Origin: an uncultured Hyphomicrobiales bacterium
GTDB taxonomy: Bacteria; Pseudomonadota; Alphaproteobacteria; Rhizobiales; Hyphomicrobiaceae
DNA length: 36,907 nt
Direction: 5' to 3'
NCBI GenBank assembly: GCA_902826715.1
Contig: CADEFX010000013.1
Location: forward strand, 1-36,907
Below, in pieces: positions 16,685-26,513 of this stretch. The translations under genes were made by a program, and so were the position numbers. The number at the start of each line of letters is the position of its first letter. The stretch's first letter is position 1. The notes beneath the pieces are model-generated. The model had not been told where the DNA came from. It worked only from the letters and a program-made list of their open reading frames with translations, and made no database searches.

Positions 16685-16966
16685 TTACGCCCGCTTGCGC
16701 GTAATATATCCGATCCAGGTCCAGACGAATCCCAGCAGAAACGACACGATGAATACGCCGGCGATGAGCCGCGCGTGCACCTCGACCAGGCCCAGCGCGC
16801 GCAGCAGTCCGGCAAACATGATCCCGCCCACACCCGAGGCGAATGCGCCGACCACGATCTTCTGCGCCTGGTCGGCATAGCGCCCGACCATGAATCCGGC
16901 GAGAACCGTGCCGAGGTTCATGAACGACAGAACCAACACCTCGACCAGCTCCGGTGGCAGTTTCAC
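16685..16966 (-). CDS. Small membrane protein, function unknown
   Basis: 93-residue protein with three likely membrane segments at roughly 9-28 (LVLSFMNLGTVLAGFMVG), 36-58 (IVVGAFASGVGGIMFAGLL) and 66-87 (LIAGVFIVSFLLGFVWTWIG), then a basic end. The start is GTG at 16966, 13 bp after the end of the chorismate mutase-like gene, with a weak GAGG upstream. I recognise no named family; it appears to be co-transcribed with its upstream neighbours. Confidence 0.75.
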   Translation of the reverse strand: MKLPPELVEVLVLSFMNLGTVLAGFMVGRYADQAQKIVVGAFASGVGGIMFAGLLRALGLVEVHARLIAGVFIVSFLLGFVWTWIGYITRKRA

Positions 16967-16979
16967 GCGCGCGCTCGCC

Positions 16980-17300
16980 TCACGATGTCTTGCCTTCGAT
17001 CTGGTCGCGCAGCTTCTCTTCCTCGTATTGGATGAACCAGCCGATCATCTGCCGCCACAGCGCCTCGCACAAATCCGGCGGCAGGCCTTTCTCAGTGGCC
17101 AGCGCCCGCACCTTGTCGAACACCTGCTGATTGCGCCACGGCACATTGGCTTCCTGCTTGAGGTCGAGCTTGATCTGCCAGGCCCGCTCGACGTAGCCGA
17201 ACCGCTCCGCGATCATGCTGACCAGCGCCTTGTCGCACCGGTCGATCTCGACACGGACCTGACTGAGATCGGCGCAATCCTTGGGTGCCCGCGGGCTCAT
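16980..17300 (-). CDS. Chorismate mutase / PchB-like AroQ-fold protein
   Basis: 106-residue all-helical AroQ-fold protein. The active-site pattern is clear in the first helix and after it: VRVEIDRCDKALVSMIAERFGYVERAWQIK (residues 15-44), with Arg33 and Lys44 in the expected places. The GYV...A..K run and the C-terminal ...WFIQYEEEK resemble isochorismate-pyruvate lyase (PchB) as much as chorismate mutase, so the reaction may be chorismate to prephenate or isochorismate to salicylate. The ATG at 17300 has AAGGAG 8 bases upstream. It follows gatA by 38 bp on the same strand. No other aromatic or siderophore genes are adjacent. Confidence 0.85.
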   Translation of the reverse strand: MSPRAPKDCADLSQVRVEIDRCDKALVSMIAERFGYVERAWQIKLDLKQEANVPWRNQQVFDKVRALATEKGLPPDLCEALWRQMIGWFIQYEEEKLRDQIEGKTS

Positions 17301-17338
17301 ATCTCGTCTCCTTGCTTGGCTCGCGGCATGGAGGCCGT

Positions 17339-18844
17339 CTAGCCCTTTGCTCCAACCCACCACGAATTATCGACGTGGAAATGCCCCGCCGCATCCTCGA
17401 TCACCTGCGCCGCCGAGAACAACGTGGCCTCATCAAACGGCTTGCCGATCAGCTGCAGTCCGAGCGGCGTTCCCTGCCCCGACAATCCGCCCGGAACGGA
17501 GATGCCGGGCAGGCCGGCCATGTTCACCGTGACCGTGAAGATATCTTCAAGGTACATGGCGATCGGATCGCCCGCTTTCTCCCCGAAGCCGAACGCCGGG
17601 CTCGGCGTCGTCGGCGTCAACACCACGTCGACCTTGCTCCAGGCGTCGTCGAAATCCTTCTTGATCAGCGTCCGCACCTTCTGCGCCTTGAGGTAATAAG
17701 CGTCGTAGTAGCCCGCCGACAGCACGTAGGTGCCGATCAGCACGCGCCGCCGCACCTCCTTGCCGAAGCCTGCTGCACGCGTGCGCTCGTAGGTATCGAT
17801 CAGATCCTCGCCCGGCACGCGCAGCCCGTAACGCACGCCGTCGTAGCGCGCGAGGTTCGACGAGCACTCGGCCGGCGCCACGATGTAGTAGGCCGGTAGG
17901 GCATATTTCGTATGCGGCAGCGAGATATCATGGACCGTCGCGCCCGCCGCCTTGAGCCAGGCAATGCCGCGCTGCCACAGATCGTCGATCTCCGGCGACA
18001 TGCCGTTGACGCGATATTCCTTCGGCACGCCGACCCGCAGGCCTTTGATGCTCCGCCCGAGCGCCGCCTCATAGTCCGGCACCGGCGTATCGACCGAGGT
18101 CGAATCCTTGGGATCGTAGCTCGCCATGGTGCCAAGCAGAACCGCCGCATCGCGCACGGTCTTGGCAATGGGCCCCGCTTGATCCAGCGACGACGCGAAC
18201 GCCACGATGCCCCAGCGCGAGCAACGCCCGTAAGTCGGCTTGATGCCCACCGTGCCGGTCAGGGCTGCGGGCTGGCGGATCGACCCACCGGTATCCGTGG
18301 CCGTTGCGCCCAGGCACAAATCGGCAGCCACTGCCGCAGACGAGCCGCCCGAAGACCCGCCGGGCACGAGGTTGGTATTTGAAAGCGCGCCGCTCGCGGC
18401 CTTGCGCCGCCACGGGTTGACCACCGGCCCGAACCGGCTGGTCTCGTTCGACGAACCCATGGCGAACTCGTCGTTGTTGAGCTTGCCCAGCATCACCGCG
18501 CCCGCATCGAACAGGTTCTGCGTCACGGTCGATTCATAGGTCGGCGTGAACTCGCCAAGGACGTTGGAACAGGCCGTGGTGCGCACGCCGGCCGTGCAGA
18601 ACAGGTCCTTGATGCCGAGCGGCAAGCCTTCGAGCGGGCCGGCCGTCCCCTTCGCCAGCCGCGCATCGCTGGCCGCCGCCTGCTTCAGTGCCCGCTCCGG
18701 CGTCGGCAGCACATAGGCATTGAGAGCGGCATTGCCAGCCTCGATGGCCTTGACGAAAGCCTGTGTCAGCTCCGTCGCGCTGAACTGCTTTTTCTTCAGG
18801 CCTTCGCGTGCGTCGGCCAGCGTCAGCCGTGTGACATCGCTCAT
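17339..18844 (-). CDS. gatA: Asp-tRNA(Asn)/Glu-tRNA(Gln) amidotransferase subunit A
   Basis: 501-residue amidase-signature protein that hydrolyses glutamine and channels ammonia to GatB. The Ser-cisSer-Lys triad is visible: Lys79 (PLGIKD), Ser164 (GGSSGGSS) and Ser188 ([12 protein letters not shown]). Full-length relative to family. The start at 18844 overlaps the stop of the GNAT gene (ATGA), so translation of gatA is probably coupled to that gene. The tripeptide stretches SRFGPV and [13 protein letters not shown] are typical of GatA rather than other amidases. Confidence 0.97.
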   Translation of the reverse strand: MSDVTRLTLADAREGLKKKQFSATELTQAFVKAIEAGNAALNAYVLPTPERALKQAAASDARLAKGTAGPLEGLPLGIKDLFCTAGVRTTACSNVLGEFTPTYESTVTQNLFDAGAVMLGKLNNDEFAMGSSNETSRFGPVVNPWRRKAASGALSNTNLVPGGSSGGSSAAVAADLCLGATATDTGGSIRQPAALTGTVGIKPTYGRCSRWGIVAFASSLDQAGPIAKTVRDAAVLLGTMASYDPKDSTSVDTPVPDYEAALGRSIKGLRVGVPKEYRVNGMSPEIDDLWQRGIAWLKAAGATVHDISLPHTKYALPAYYIVAPAECSSNLARYDGVRYGLRVPGEDLIDTYERTRAAGFGKEVRRRVLIGTYVLSAGYYDAYYLKAQKVRTLIKKDFDDAWSKVDVVLTPTTPSPAFGFGEKAGDPIAMYLEDIFTVTVNMAGLPGISVPGGLSGQGTPLGLQLIGKPFDEATLFSAAQVIEDAAGHFHVDNSWWVGAKG

Positions 18845-19323
18845 GCGCCGGCCACTCCTTCCGCCACAAGCGCTTTCTCGTAGAACACGGAGTAGCCCGA
18901 GTCCGGGTAGTCGAGCACCGCGCCACAGCGATTGAACCCGCCGCGCTCATAGACGCGCCAGGCCGCAGCATGCCGATCACCTGTCTCGAGCACCAGGCGC
19001 GTCAATTCCTCTCGCCGCGCCAGCGTCTCGACCTCCGCCAGGATGCGCCCACCTATCCCCTGCCCCTGATGCGACGGCCGCGTGTACATGCGCTTGACCT
19101 CTCCGATGCCGTCTTCGTGGCGCCGCAAGGCACCACAGGCGACGGCATTGCCGCTGTCGCGCGCCACGAACACAGTGGTATCCGGCCGCGCCATCTCCTC
19201 CGCCGTCATGTGGAAGACAAACTCGGCCGGCGTCAGCGCCAGGAGCGTCGTGTTCAACTCGGCGATGAGATGGCGCACGTCGTCCTGACGCGGATCCTCG
19301 GGGCGGATTGTGATGCTACCCAT
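18841..19323 (-). CDS. GNAT-family N-acetyltransferase
   Basis: 160-residue GNAT acetyltransferase, which moves an acetyl group from acetyl-CoA to an amine. The CoA-binding motif A is [13 protein letters not shown] (82-94), preceded by strand VKRMYT and followed by RLVLETG and a VYERGGF motif typical of motif B. The target is unknown. It is placed between gatC (3 bp upstream) and gatA (ATGA overlap), so the three are translationally linked. The close packing suggests a stable inclusion in the operon. Confidence 0.92.
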   Translation of the reverse strand: MGSITIRPEDPRQDDVRHLIAELNTTLLALTPAEFVFHMTAEEMARPDTTVFVARDSGNAVACGALRRHEDGIGEVKRMYTRPSHQGQGIGGRILAEVETLARREELTRLVLETGDRHAAAWRVYERGGFNRCGAVLDYPDSGYSVFYEKALVAEGVAGA

Positions 19324-19326
19324 GCC

Positions 19327-19614
19327 TCACTCGATCACCTTTGGCACCACGAAAAAATGGTCCTCCGAAGCCGGCGCGTTCTTCACGATGTCGTCGGCCT
19401 TGTCGCCGTCCGTTACCACATCCGCGCGCTTCTTCAGCGTCATGGGGATGACGCGCGTCATCGGCTCCACGCCGTCCGTCTGGACCTCGTCGAGTTGTGT
19501 CACCCAGTCGAGGATGCCCGACAGCTCGCCTTGCAGCGACGTGGCCTCCTCATCGGTGATCCTGATCCGCGCCAGGCGCGCGATCCGGCGGACGGTCGCT
19601 TCATCGACCTGCAT
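19327..19614 (-). CDS. gatC: Asp-tRNA(Asn)/Glu-tRNA(Gln) amidotransferase subunit C
   Basis: 95-residue GatC, the small belt-like subunit that stabilises GatA-GatB. The family start [15 protein letters not shown] and the central [22 protein letters not shown] are clear, and the C-terminus keeps [16 protein letters not shown]. First gene of the gatC-GNAT-gatA unit; its promoter lies in the 108-bp gap shared with the divergent ybaK-type gene. Confidence 0.96.
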   Translation of the reverse strand: MQVDEATVRRIARLARIRITDEEATSLQGELSGILDWVTQLDEVQTDGVEPMTRVIPMTLKKRADVVTDGDKADDIVKNAPASEDHFFVVPKVIE

Positions 19615-19722
19615 GGCCCGAGCCTTTATGCTGGAAATTCAACACGCGTTGCGGCATCTCATAACCTCGATACCCGTGCCGCGCAACGGGCCCGCAGACG
19701 CAGTTCGAGGAGGCAGGATATC

Positions 19723-20199
19723 ATGGCTGAGCTCAAAGAGGCCGCACAGCGCGTCCAGCAGCGCGCGCAGGACCTCGGCCTCGACATCACCGTGCGCCAG
19801 ATGCCGGGATCGACACGCACAGCGGAGGAGGCAGCGACCGCCTGCGGCTGCGCCATCGGCCAAATCGTCAAGTCGTTGGTGTTCAAGGGCCGCACCAGCG
19901 GCAAGCCCTACCTGCTGCTGGTCTCAGGGTCGAACCGGGTCAACGAAAAAGGCGTCGCCGCCGTCATCGGCGAGCCTCTGACACGCCCCGATGCCCAGTT
20001 CGTCCGCGACATCACCGGCTACGCTATCGGCGGCATTCCGCCGCTCGGCCATGCCAGCCCGCTCGCCACCTATTTCGACCGCGATCTGCTGCGATACGAC
20101 GTGGTCTGGGCTGCTGCAGGCACGCCCGAAGCCGTCTTCTCCGTAGCGCCGGTAGCGCTCTCAGAGAAAACCGCCGCCACCGTCATTTCCGTGAGCTAG
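19723..20199 (+). CDS. YbaK/ProX-type aminoacyl-tRNA deacylase
   Basis: 158-residue YbaK/EbsC-family protein. Members hydrolyse mischarged tRNA, for example Cys-tRNA(Pro) or Ala-tRNA(Pro). The conserved Lys50 sits in QIVKSLVFKG, followed by YLLLVSGSNRVNEKG and a Gly-rich GYAIGGIPPLGH typical of the substrate pocket. GAGGAGG at 19707-19713 precedes the ATG by about 9 bases; a long upstream extension of this frame runs antisense to gatC and is spurious. Its stop TAG is embedded in CTAG, shared with the stop of the convergent membrane/spermidine-synthase gene. Confidence 0.9.
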   Translation: MAELKEAAQRVQQRAQDLGLDITVRQMPGSTRTAEEAATACGCAIGQIVKSLVFKGRTSGKPYLLLVSGSNRVNEKGVAAVIGEPLTRPDAQFVRDITGYAIGGIPPLGHASPLATYFDRDLLRYDVVWAAAGTPEAVFSVAPVALSEKTAATVISVS

Positions 20200-22487
20200 C
20201 TGCGTGCCTTGCGCCACAGGGCCGAGATGATGTTGGAGAAATCATCCGTCCAGGGCGTCACGCCCACGTCGTCCACCGCATTGACATACGGCAGCGACAG
20301 CACCTCCCGGAAAGCTTGGGGCGAGCGCGTCACCAGCACGACACGCGACGGCACCGCGTCGAGCCCGCGGCCTTTGTTGCGGTCATCCGCCAGCGCCACG
20401 AACGCGCCCGGCAGCGCCTTGGCCGTGGCCGAGGCCACGGTTTGCAAGTCCAAGTGCCTGTTGGACACATGCAGCGCCAGGATGCCGTTCGGCGACAGCC
20501 TGTCGAGATAAAGGGCAATCGCTTCCTGTGTCAGGAGATGCACGGGAACGGCATCGGAGGAGAAGGCATCGATAAGCAGGTAATCGAAACTGCCCGCACC
20601 CTCCCTGGCCAAGGTCAGCCGCGCATCGCCCAGCACCACGTCGGCATTGGGCTGGCACGCCGCCAGGAACGTGAATTGCTTTCGATCACCCGCGATCTTC
20701 AGCACAACCGGATCGATCTCGAAGAATCTCCAGCGCTCGTCGGCCCGCGCATGGCACGCCATGGCGCCGGTGCCCAGTCCCACCACGCCAGCACGAAAGC
20801 CCGCGCTGCTCTTGCCGGTCGCACGCCGGGCGGCCGTAACGGCGCGGGCCGCCGGCCCGCCAGGATGGTAGTAGACCATCGGCACCGGAGCATGATCAAT
20901 CGGCTGGCCGTCCTCGTCCTTGATCCGCTGTGCGCCGTGAATGGTCGTTCCATGCAGCAGCGTGCGCACCTGGCCATTGGCGATCGTGGTCACCCGATGC
21001 ACGCCGAAGAAGCTACGCTCCGCATCGCCACGATTCATCGCCGATGGCAGCAACACCACGGCCAGCGCACCGAGGGCGATGAACGTCGTCTGGCGCAGCG
21101 CGCTGGTCGAGTTTACAACCGCGAGCGCACCCACGGTCACGATGATAGCCATGCGGCCCAGCTCGGCCTGCGCCACCGTCATCATTCCCGCCGACAGCGC
21201 CGCGGTCATCAGCACCAGGACCAGCGCCGCAGCGCCACCCATCACCGCAAGCTCGCGCAGATCCTGCTTGCCCGGCCGCTTCAGGAAGCCCGGACGCATG
21301 GCCATGCCGAGCACCAGCAGCAGCGGAAACTCCCAGATCGAATTGAAGAGCTGCGGCGCCGCGAGGGCCGAGAAGGTTCCGCCCAGCACGCCGCCGAACG
21401 ACATCCACAGATAGAACTCCGTCACGTGCCCGCTCGAGGGGCGCTGATCATACAGCTCCTTGTGGCACACCATCGTCGTGACGAAGAACGCCAGCGTGCC
21501 TCCCGCAGCCGTCATCATCCAGCCGTGGCTTCCGGTCATGGCGATGCCGAACAGCACGATCGCGGTGACGAGCGGCTGCAACAGCAGCATTACGCGATGC
21601 GGAACAAGCGGCGAATCGCGAAACACCAGGATGAAGGTGCCGAGGAACATGGCCAGCGGCACCACCCAGAGGAACGGCGCCGCGGCGATATCGGTCGTCA
21701 CGTAGCTTGTGAACGCGACGAGCAAACCGGACGGAACGAACGCCAGGCAGACCCACCCGGCGCGCCGCGCCCAGGTCGGGCGATCCGTCGCGACATCGCC
21801 CGCCGTAGGAGCCACCGCCGTCTCGCTGGAGGCACGCCCAACGCTCAGCGCGCCGCATGTTGCAATCATCAGGCCCAGCACGATGAAGCCGGCAGTCCAC
21901 ATCCCTGCCTGAGTCTTCAAACCCGCGAAGGGCTCCAGCAGCACGGGATAGGCCAAAAGGGCGATCAGGCTGCCGAGGTTCGAGGCGCCATAGAGAAAAT
22001 ACGGGTCGGCGGCGTGCGGATGGCCGGAACGGGCAAACCAGGCCTGCAGCAGCGGCGCATTGGCCGATATGGCGAAGAACGGCAGCCCGACGCCCGCAAC
22101 GAGTAACCCCATCAACCACAGATACGCATCGCCGGCCATCGGCTCGGACCACGCGGTCGGCAGCCCGATGGGCAGCGACACCACGGCGGCACCCATCACG
22201 CAAAGATGCACCAGTGGCACCAGACGAGCCGGAAGTAGGCGGTTCAACGCATGCGCGTAGCAGTAGCCTGCCAGCAGCGCCGCCTGGAAGAAGCACATCG
22301 ACACCGCCCACACGGACGGCGAGCCGCCGAGTTGCGGCAGCACCATCTTGGCGAACATCGGCTGCACGGAGAACAGCAACACGGCGGAGACGAACAGCGT
22401 CACGGTGAAGGCCGCCAGCACCGTCGTCGCATCCCGCGCGACCATCAGTCGGCGAGCGGCCTTTGCCCCCAAAGCAGTGGCGTTCAT
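20196..22487 (-). CDS. Membrane-fused spermidine synthase-like protein, paralogue 1
   Basis: 763-residue fusion of an N-terminal membrane half and a C-terminal spermidine-synthase/methyltransferase-like domain. The first half, to about residue 480, has about a dozen hydrophobic segments and the conserved [23 protein letters not shown]. The second half has a Rossmann-like fold: GLGTG near 566-570, FFEIDP, GDARLTL, and [15 protein letters not shown] near 639. The acidic residues of the polyamine site are only partly recognisable, so polyamine synthesis is uncertain; a transporter coupled to a group-transfer domain is as plausible. It follows paralogue 2 on the same strand with a 121-bp gap. Confidence 0.9.
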   Translation of the reverse strand: MNATALGAKAARRLMVARDATTVLAAFTVTLFVSAVLLFSVQPMFAKMVLPQLGGSPSVWAVSMCFFQAALLAGYCYAHALNRLLPARLVPLVHLCVMGAAVVSLPIGLPTAWSEPMAGDAYLWLMGLLVAGVGLPFFAISANAPLLQAWFARSGHPHAADPYFLYGASNLGSLIALLAYPVLLEPFAGLKTQAGMWTAGFIVLGLMIATCGALSVGRASSETAVAPTAGDVATDRPTWARRAGWVCLAFVPSGLLVAFTSYVTTDIAAAPFLWVVPLAMFLGTFILVFRDSPLVPHRVMLLLQPLVTAIVLFGIAMTGSHGWMMTAAGGTLAFFVTTMVCHKELYDQRPSSGHVTEFYLWMSFGGVLGGTFSALAAPQLFNSIWEFPLLLVLGMAMRPGFLKRPGKQDLRELAVMGGAAALVLVLMTAALSAGMMTVAQAELGRMAIIVTVGALAVVNSTSALRQTTFIALGALAVVLLPSAMNRGDAERSFFGVHRVTTIANGQVRTLLHGTTIHGAQRIKDEDGQPIDHAPVPMVYYHPGGPAARAVTAARRATGKSSAGFRAGVVGLGTGAMACHARADERWRFFEIDPVVLKIAGDRKQFTFLAACQPNADVVLGDARLTLAREGAGSFDYLLIDAFSSDAVPVHLLTQEAIALYLDRLSPNGILALHVSNRHLDLQTVASATAKALPGAFVALADDRNKGRGLDAVPSRVVLVTRSPQAFREVLSLPYVNAVDDVGVTPWTDDFSNIISALWRKARS

Positions 22488-22608
22488 CGCGCGACCTCCA
22501 GCAGAACCCTGCGCGAAGGCTAACGGGCAAAGCTTGAGGTTCGTTAAATGATACCGTTAATCAATGATGAAGGGTCTGCCCCGAAGCCGCGATGCGCCCG
22601 ACGGCTGA

Positions 22609-24921
22609 TCAGTCGTTGACCTTGAACTTGGACAGGAACGGCCCGATGACATCGGAATAGTCATCGGTCCACGGCCGCAAGCCTCTGCTGTTCAGCTCGT
22701 ACACCTCGCCGAGCTTGCGGAACGGATCGAGTGCTGCCGCGCTCTTGGAAAAAACAACGACGGTCGAGCTGGTCGACGCATAGCTGCCGTCCGCGGCATC
22801 GTCCGATACAACCAGGCCATGCCCCTCCGGCACGAGCGGAGCGATGGCCGCCAGCACGCCTTCGAGATCGAGATAGCGGTTGGAGACGTGCAGCACCACC
22901 ACGCCCGTCGGCGTGAGCTTGCGCAGGTACAGACGCAGCGCCTCCGCCGTCATCAAATGCACAGGCACCGCATCGGAGGAAAACGCATCGACGACCAAGG
23001 CGTCGAATGTCTCATCGGGCTCCTTGGCGAGTGTCAGGCGCGCGTCTCCCAGCACGATGTCCGGGCTGGGCTGGCAGTTCGCCAGATAGGAGAAATTCCG
23101 CGCGTTCTTGGCGATGCCCACCATCACGGGATCGATCTCGAAGAAGCGCCACGCCTCGCCGTCCTCCGAGTGGCACGCCATAGAGCCGCTACCCAGGCCG
23201 ATCACCCCGAAGCGGCCCTTGGTCTCGGCCGGCAGCGCCTCACGCACGAACTTGATCGCGTGCCCCATCGGGCTTGCCTCGTGATAGTAGGTGCCGGGGG
23301 TCGTATCGACGACGGGCTCGCCGAACTCGTCACGCACTTTCTGGGCGCCATGCAGCGTCGTGCCGTGCATGAGGATGTTGTATTCGCCCTGCGGGACCAC
23401 GCGGTAGACGCCGAAGTAGCTGCGCTGCGCTTCGCCCCCCTTTCGTACGGCCGACGGCAGCCACACCACGGCCAGGCACATCATCAGCGCCATCGCCAGC
23501 TGCCGCGGCGGCCAGCGATACATCGCCAGCAGAACAAGCCCGAAGACTGCGGCAAGCACTGCGGTCGACCCATAGCGATAGAAGTTGAACTCGAACTTGT
23601 CGGCTCCCCAGGGCAGCCACACCAACGCCAGGATAGAGCCGGCAATCATAAGCCACAGCGTCAGCAGCTCATCGCGATCGCGTAACCCCACCCGCAGCGC
23701 CCCCGGCCGGCATGCCATCGAGAGCGCCAGCAGAACCGGATACTCGAGAACCTCGGAAAAAATCTTTGGCGCGATCAGCGCGGCGAACAGGCCGCCCAGC
23801 ACACCCCCGAACGACATCCAGATATAGAACTCGGTGAGATACTGCGGCGCGGGCCGCGATTCATAAAGCGTGCGGTGCGCCACCGTCGCGGACGCGAAAA
23901 ACACGATCACGCCGATCGATGACGTGATGAACCAGCCCTCGTGCCGCGTTTGCGACAGCATCACGAGCGCTACGACGACCGCAGCCAGGTGCAACGGCAG
24001 CAGGATTGGCTGCGGGATCAGGGCGCGCTCGCGAAACACCAGCACGAACGTCAGCAGGTAAAGCGCCAGCGGCAGCACCCACAGCAGTGGCGCGGAGGCA
24101 ACGTCCGTTGTCACATGATTGGTGAACGCGGTGAGCAATGCCGACGGCACGAAGGCAAGCCCGACCCAGCCCAGCCGGGCCAGCCCGCTTGGCGCCTCGA
24201 CCGGCGCGCCCGTGGGCGTCGCGGGCACGCTCGCATCGCGCACACGGTAGAGCATGAAGAAGCAAGCGCCGATCATGGCCCACAGCACCAGGAAGCCGCC
24301 GGCCCAGGTTCGGCTCAGCGCCTGCAGCCCCAACATCGGCTCCAGGACAAACGGATAGCTCAGCAGCGCCAGCAGGCTGCCGAGATTGCTCGCCGCATAG
24401 AGAAAGTATGGATCGCGACCGTGCGGATGCCCGGAGCGCGCGAACCAGGCCTGCAGCAGCGGCGCATTCGCCGCTACCGCGAAGAACGGCGGGCCGATCG
24501 CAATCGCGAACAGGCTCATCTGCCACAGATACGGATCGCCCGCAGGCGGCTCGAGCCAGCTCGCCGGAATGCCGATGGGCAGTGCCACCAGTGCTGCGGC
24601 AAAAACCGCGAGGTGCACGAAGCCACCGGCGCGTGGCGGCAGAAACCGGATTAGCAGGTGCGCGTAGACGTATCCCGCCAGCAGCGCCGCCTGGAAGAAG
24701 CACATGGCGACCGCCCACACCGACGGCGAGCCGCCGAGCACGGGCAGCACCATCTTGGCGAACAACGGTTGCACCGAGAACAGCAGCAGCGCCGAGACGA
24801 ACGTCGTTGCCGTATAAAGCCACAGCATCGGCGCCGATCCGGGCTTCGTGGCCACGACCGCGTCGGCACGCGGAGCCGCCGGCGCGCCATCGCCGGACGA
24901 GTCAGCGATGGCATCGTTCAT
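22609..24921 (-). CDS. Membrane-fused spermidine synthase-like protein, paralogue 2
   Basis: 770-residue protein with the same architecture as the gene at 20196-22487. A short polar N-terminus rich in Ala, Pro and Asp is followed by [25 protein letters not shown], about a dozen membrane segments, then the soluble domain with GLGSG near 575, [17 protein letters not shown] and [15 protein letters not shown] near 643. I place the start at the ATG 24921, with GAAGGCGGAG upstream; a GTG at 24942 is an alternative. Tandem duplication is clear from the near-identical motif order and spacing; divergence is spread along both halves, so it is not recent. Confidence 0.9.
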   Translation of the reverse strand: MNDAIADSSGDGAPAAPRADAVVATKPGSAPMLWLYTATTFVSALLLFSVQPLFAKMVLPVLGGSPSVWAVAMCFFQAALLAGYVYAHLLIRFLPPRAGGFVHLAVFAAALVALPIGIPASWLEPPAGDPYLWQMSLFAIAIGPPFFAVAANAPLLQAWFARSGHPHGRDPYFLYAASNLGSLLALLSYPFVLEPMLGLQALSRTWAGGFLVLWAMIGACFFMLYRVRDASVPATPTGAPVEAPSGLARLGWVGLAFVPSALLTAFTNHVTTDVASAPLLWVLPLALYLLTFVLVFRERALIPQPILLPLHLAAVVVALVMLSQTRHEGWFITSSIGVIVFFASATVAHRTLYESRPAPQYLTEFYIWMSFGGVLGGLFAALIAPKIFSEVLEYPVLLALSMACRPGALRVGLRDRDELLTLWLMIAGSILALVWLPWGADKFEFNFYRYGSTAVLAAVFGLVLLAMYRWPPRQLAMALMMCLAVVWLPSAVRKGGEAQRSYFGVYRVVPQGEYNILMHGTTLHGAQKVRDEFGEPVVDTTPGTYYHEASPMGHAIKFVREALPAETKGRFGVIGLGSGSMACHSEDGEAWRFFEIDPVMVGIAKNARNFSYLANCQPSPDIVLGDARLTLAKEPDETFDALVVDAFSSDAVPVHLMTAEALRLYLRKLTPTGVVVLHVSNRYLDLEGVLAAIAPLVPEGHGLVVSDDAADGSYASTSSTVVVFSKSAAALDPFRKLGEVYELNSRGLRPWTDDYSDVIGPFLSKFKVND

Positions 24922-24972
24922 GCTGCTGGGCTCCGCCTTCACTCGAACCGGGGGTATGGATTGGTCTCCCGA

Positions 24973-25665
24973 TCAGACGCTCACAGTCTCCCCGATCTTC
25001 GGCACGGCGACCTTGTGGCCTTTCATCTCCGCGACAAACTTGCTCGCATCGGGGTCGAGCATGCCCTCGAACGTGCCGTAGTGGCAGGGCAGGATAGTCT
25101 TGAACGAAAAGAACTTCTTGCACGCGAACGCTGCCGCCTTGGCGCCCATCGTGAAGCGGTCGCCGATCGGCACGATGCCAACGTCAGGTTTGTGGAACTC
25201 TGCAATCAGCTCCATGCCGGAGAACATGTCCGTATCACCCATGTGATAGACCGTGCGGCCTTCCTTCGACGTCACGACAATGCCGTTGGGATTGCCGAGG
25301 TACGCGCCGCCGCTCGAAGACGAGTGCAGCGCGTTCACCAACGTCAGGTCAAAATCGGCCGTATAGACGGTGCCGCCGGTATTCATCGGCTCCAACTTCT
25401 CGGCCCCCTTGGAGTTCAGGTGCAGCGCCAGCTCGTAATTGGCCAGCAACGGCGCACCGCTCGCTTTGCAGATCTCACCCGTATCGCCGATGTGGTCGTC
25501 GTGTCCGTGCGTCAGCGCCACGTGCGTCACGCCCTTGGTTGCGGTCTCGAAACTGACGCCCGATTTCTGAAACGTCGGGCTGCCTTTCAGAAACGGATCG
25601 ATCAGCAGCACGCTCTTGCCGGTCTCGATGCGGAAGCAGGAATGGCCGAACCAGGTGATTTTCAT
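24973..25665 (-). CDS. UPF0173 metal-dependent hydrolase
   Basis: 230-residue metallo-beta-lactamase-fold protein of the UPF0173 type. The start [14 protein letters not shown] is the family signature and fixes the ATG at 25665. The metal motif is HGHDDH at 53-58, with further ligands in GDTDMF and [10 protein letters not shown]. It is similar to YtkL/UlaG-like enzymes; the substrate of this group is not established. Divergent from ruvX across 63 bp, a pairing I recall as common in alphaproteobacteria. Confidence 0.92.
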   Translation of the reverse strand: MKITWFGHSCFRIETGKSVLLIDPFLKGSPTFQKSGVSFETATKGVTHVALTHGHDDHIGDTGEICKASGAPLLANYELALHLNSKGAEKLEPMNTGGTVYTADFDLTLVNALHSSSSGGAYLGNPNGIVVTSKEGRTVYHMGDTDMFSGMELIAEFHKPDVGIVPIGDRFTMGAKAAAFACKKFFSFKTILPCHYGTFEGMLDPDASKFVAEMKGHKVAVPKIGETVSV

Positions 25666-25728
25666 GGGCACGTCTCTCACTTTTGCTCGTGCATTGGATT
25701 GAACGCTCCAGGCGAGTATAAGCTCCCC

Positions 25729-26247
25729 ATGCGCTCCGACAAATCTCAAACGCCGCCGGCGGCGAAAGCCGCGCGCTCAGGCCCCACGCTGGCGCTCGAA
25801 GACTTTCACGCCGCGCTTGGGCCCGGCGCACGTCTGATCGGCATTGATGTCGGAACCAAGACACTCGGCCTCGCGCTCTCCGACGTCCTGCGCACGGTTG
25901 CCTCCCCGCTCGAGACCATCCGCCGCCGCAAGTTCTCGCTCGACGCGGCGCGCCTCCTCGAGCTCGCCGCCGAGCATCGGATCGGCGGCCTCGTCATCGG
26001 CCTTCCCGCTAATCTCGACGGCAGCGAAGGGCCGCGCGCGCAATCAACCCGCGCCTTCGCCCGCAATCTCGCAAACCTGACGCCGCTGCCGCTGCTGTTC
26101 TGGGACGAACGCCTGTCGACGGCCGCCGCCGAGCGCACGCTGATCGAAGCCGATACCTCCCGCAGGCGCCGCGGCGAGCTCATCGACAAACTCGCCGCCA
26201 CCATCATCCTGCAAACGGCGCTCGACCGGATGCGCTCGCTCACGTGA
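25729..26247 (+). CDS. ruvX: Putative pre-16S rRNA nuclease / Holliday-junction resolvase-like RuvX
   Basis: 172-residue YqgF/RuvX protein with an RNase H-like fold, which helps mature the 5' end of 16S rRNA. The motif [16 protein letters not shown] (37-52) has the first catalytic Asp, followed by the family motifs [21 protein letters not shown] and [10 protein letters not shown]. The N-terminal 30 residues form an extra polar extension before the domain. The ATG at 25729 is chosen because it directly precedes the domain; the frame is open far upstream but antisense to the hydrolase gene. Confidence 0.93.
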   Translation: MRSDKSQTPPAAKAARSGPTLALEDFHAALGPGARLIGIDVGTKTLGLALSDVLRTVASPLETIRRRKFSLDAARLLELAAEHRIGGLVIGLPANLDGSEGPRAQSTRAFARNLANLTPLPLLFWDERLSTAAAERTLIEADTSRRRRGELIDKLAATIILQTALDRMRSLT

Positions 26248-26331
26248 TTGTGATGCAGTTGACGAACCTGCTGCCTTGCTGGACGAGGGAGCAGGTTGAG
26301 GCGCGTTGGCAAGGCCTCGACCCCGCCCACG

Positions 26332-26472
26332 GTGTCATCCTCGCGCTTGTCGCGAGGACCCATAGCTCCGCGAGTCCGGAATGCAGATGGTTGGAGGAAG
26401 CGACGACGCGCGCTCCAACAACGCTACGCCCTGTCGCGCGATAGATCCTCGGACCAAGTCCGAGGATGACAC
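26332..26472. repeat. Inverted-repeat intergenic element
   Basis: The left arm GTGTCATCCTCGCGCTTGTC (continuing GCGAGGA) and the right arm ending GAGGATGACAC are inverted copies of one unit: the reverse complement of the right arm begins GTGTCATCCTCGGACTTGGT. Each arm also forms its own hairpin (CCTCGCG/CGCGAGG and CCTCGGAC/GTCCGAGG). The 80-bp middle has no reading frame of note. It is similar to a TGTCATCC-type palindromic unit that I recall in many alphaproteobacterial intergenic regions. Confidence 0.75.
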
Positions 26473-26513
26473 TTGTATTTGTTGTGCCGCCTCAGCTTGA
26501 GGACGCCAGTCGA

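Noticed and set aside
20316-22106. Long open frame on the plus strand, about 596 codons
   Set aside because: It runs antisense to the membrane/spermidine-synthase gene, is very rich in Arg, His and Gln, and has no domain-like pattern. GC-rich codon use on the true strand opens such frames.
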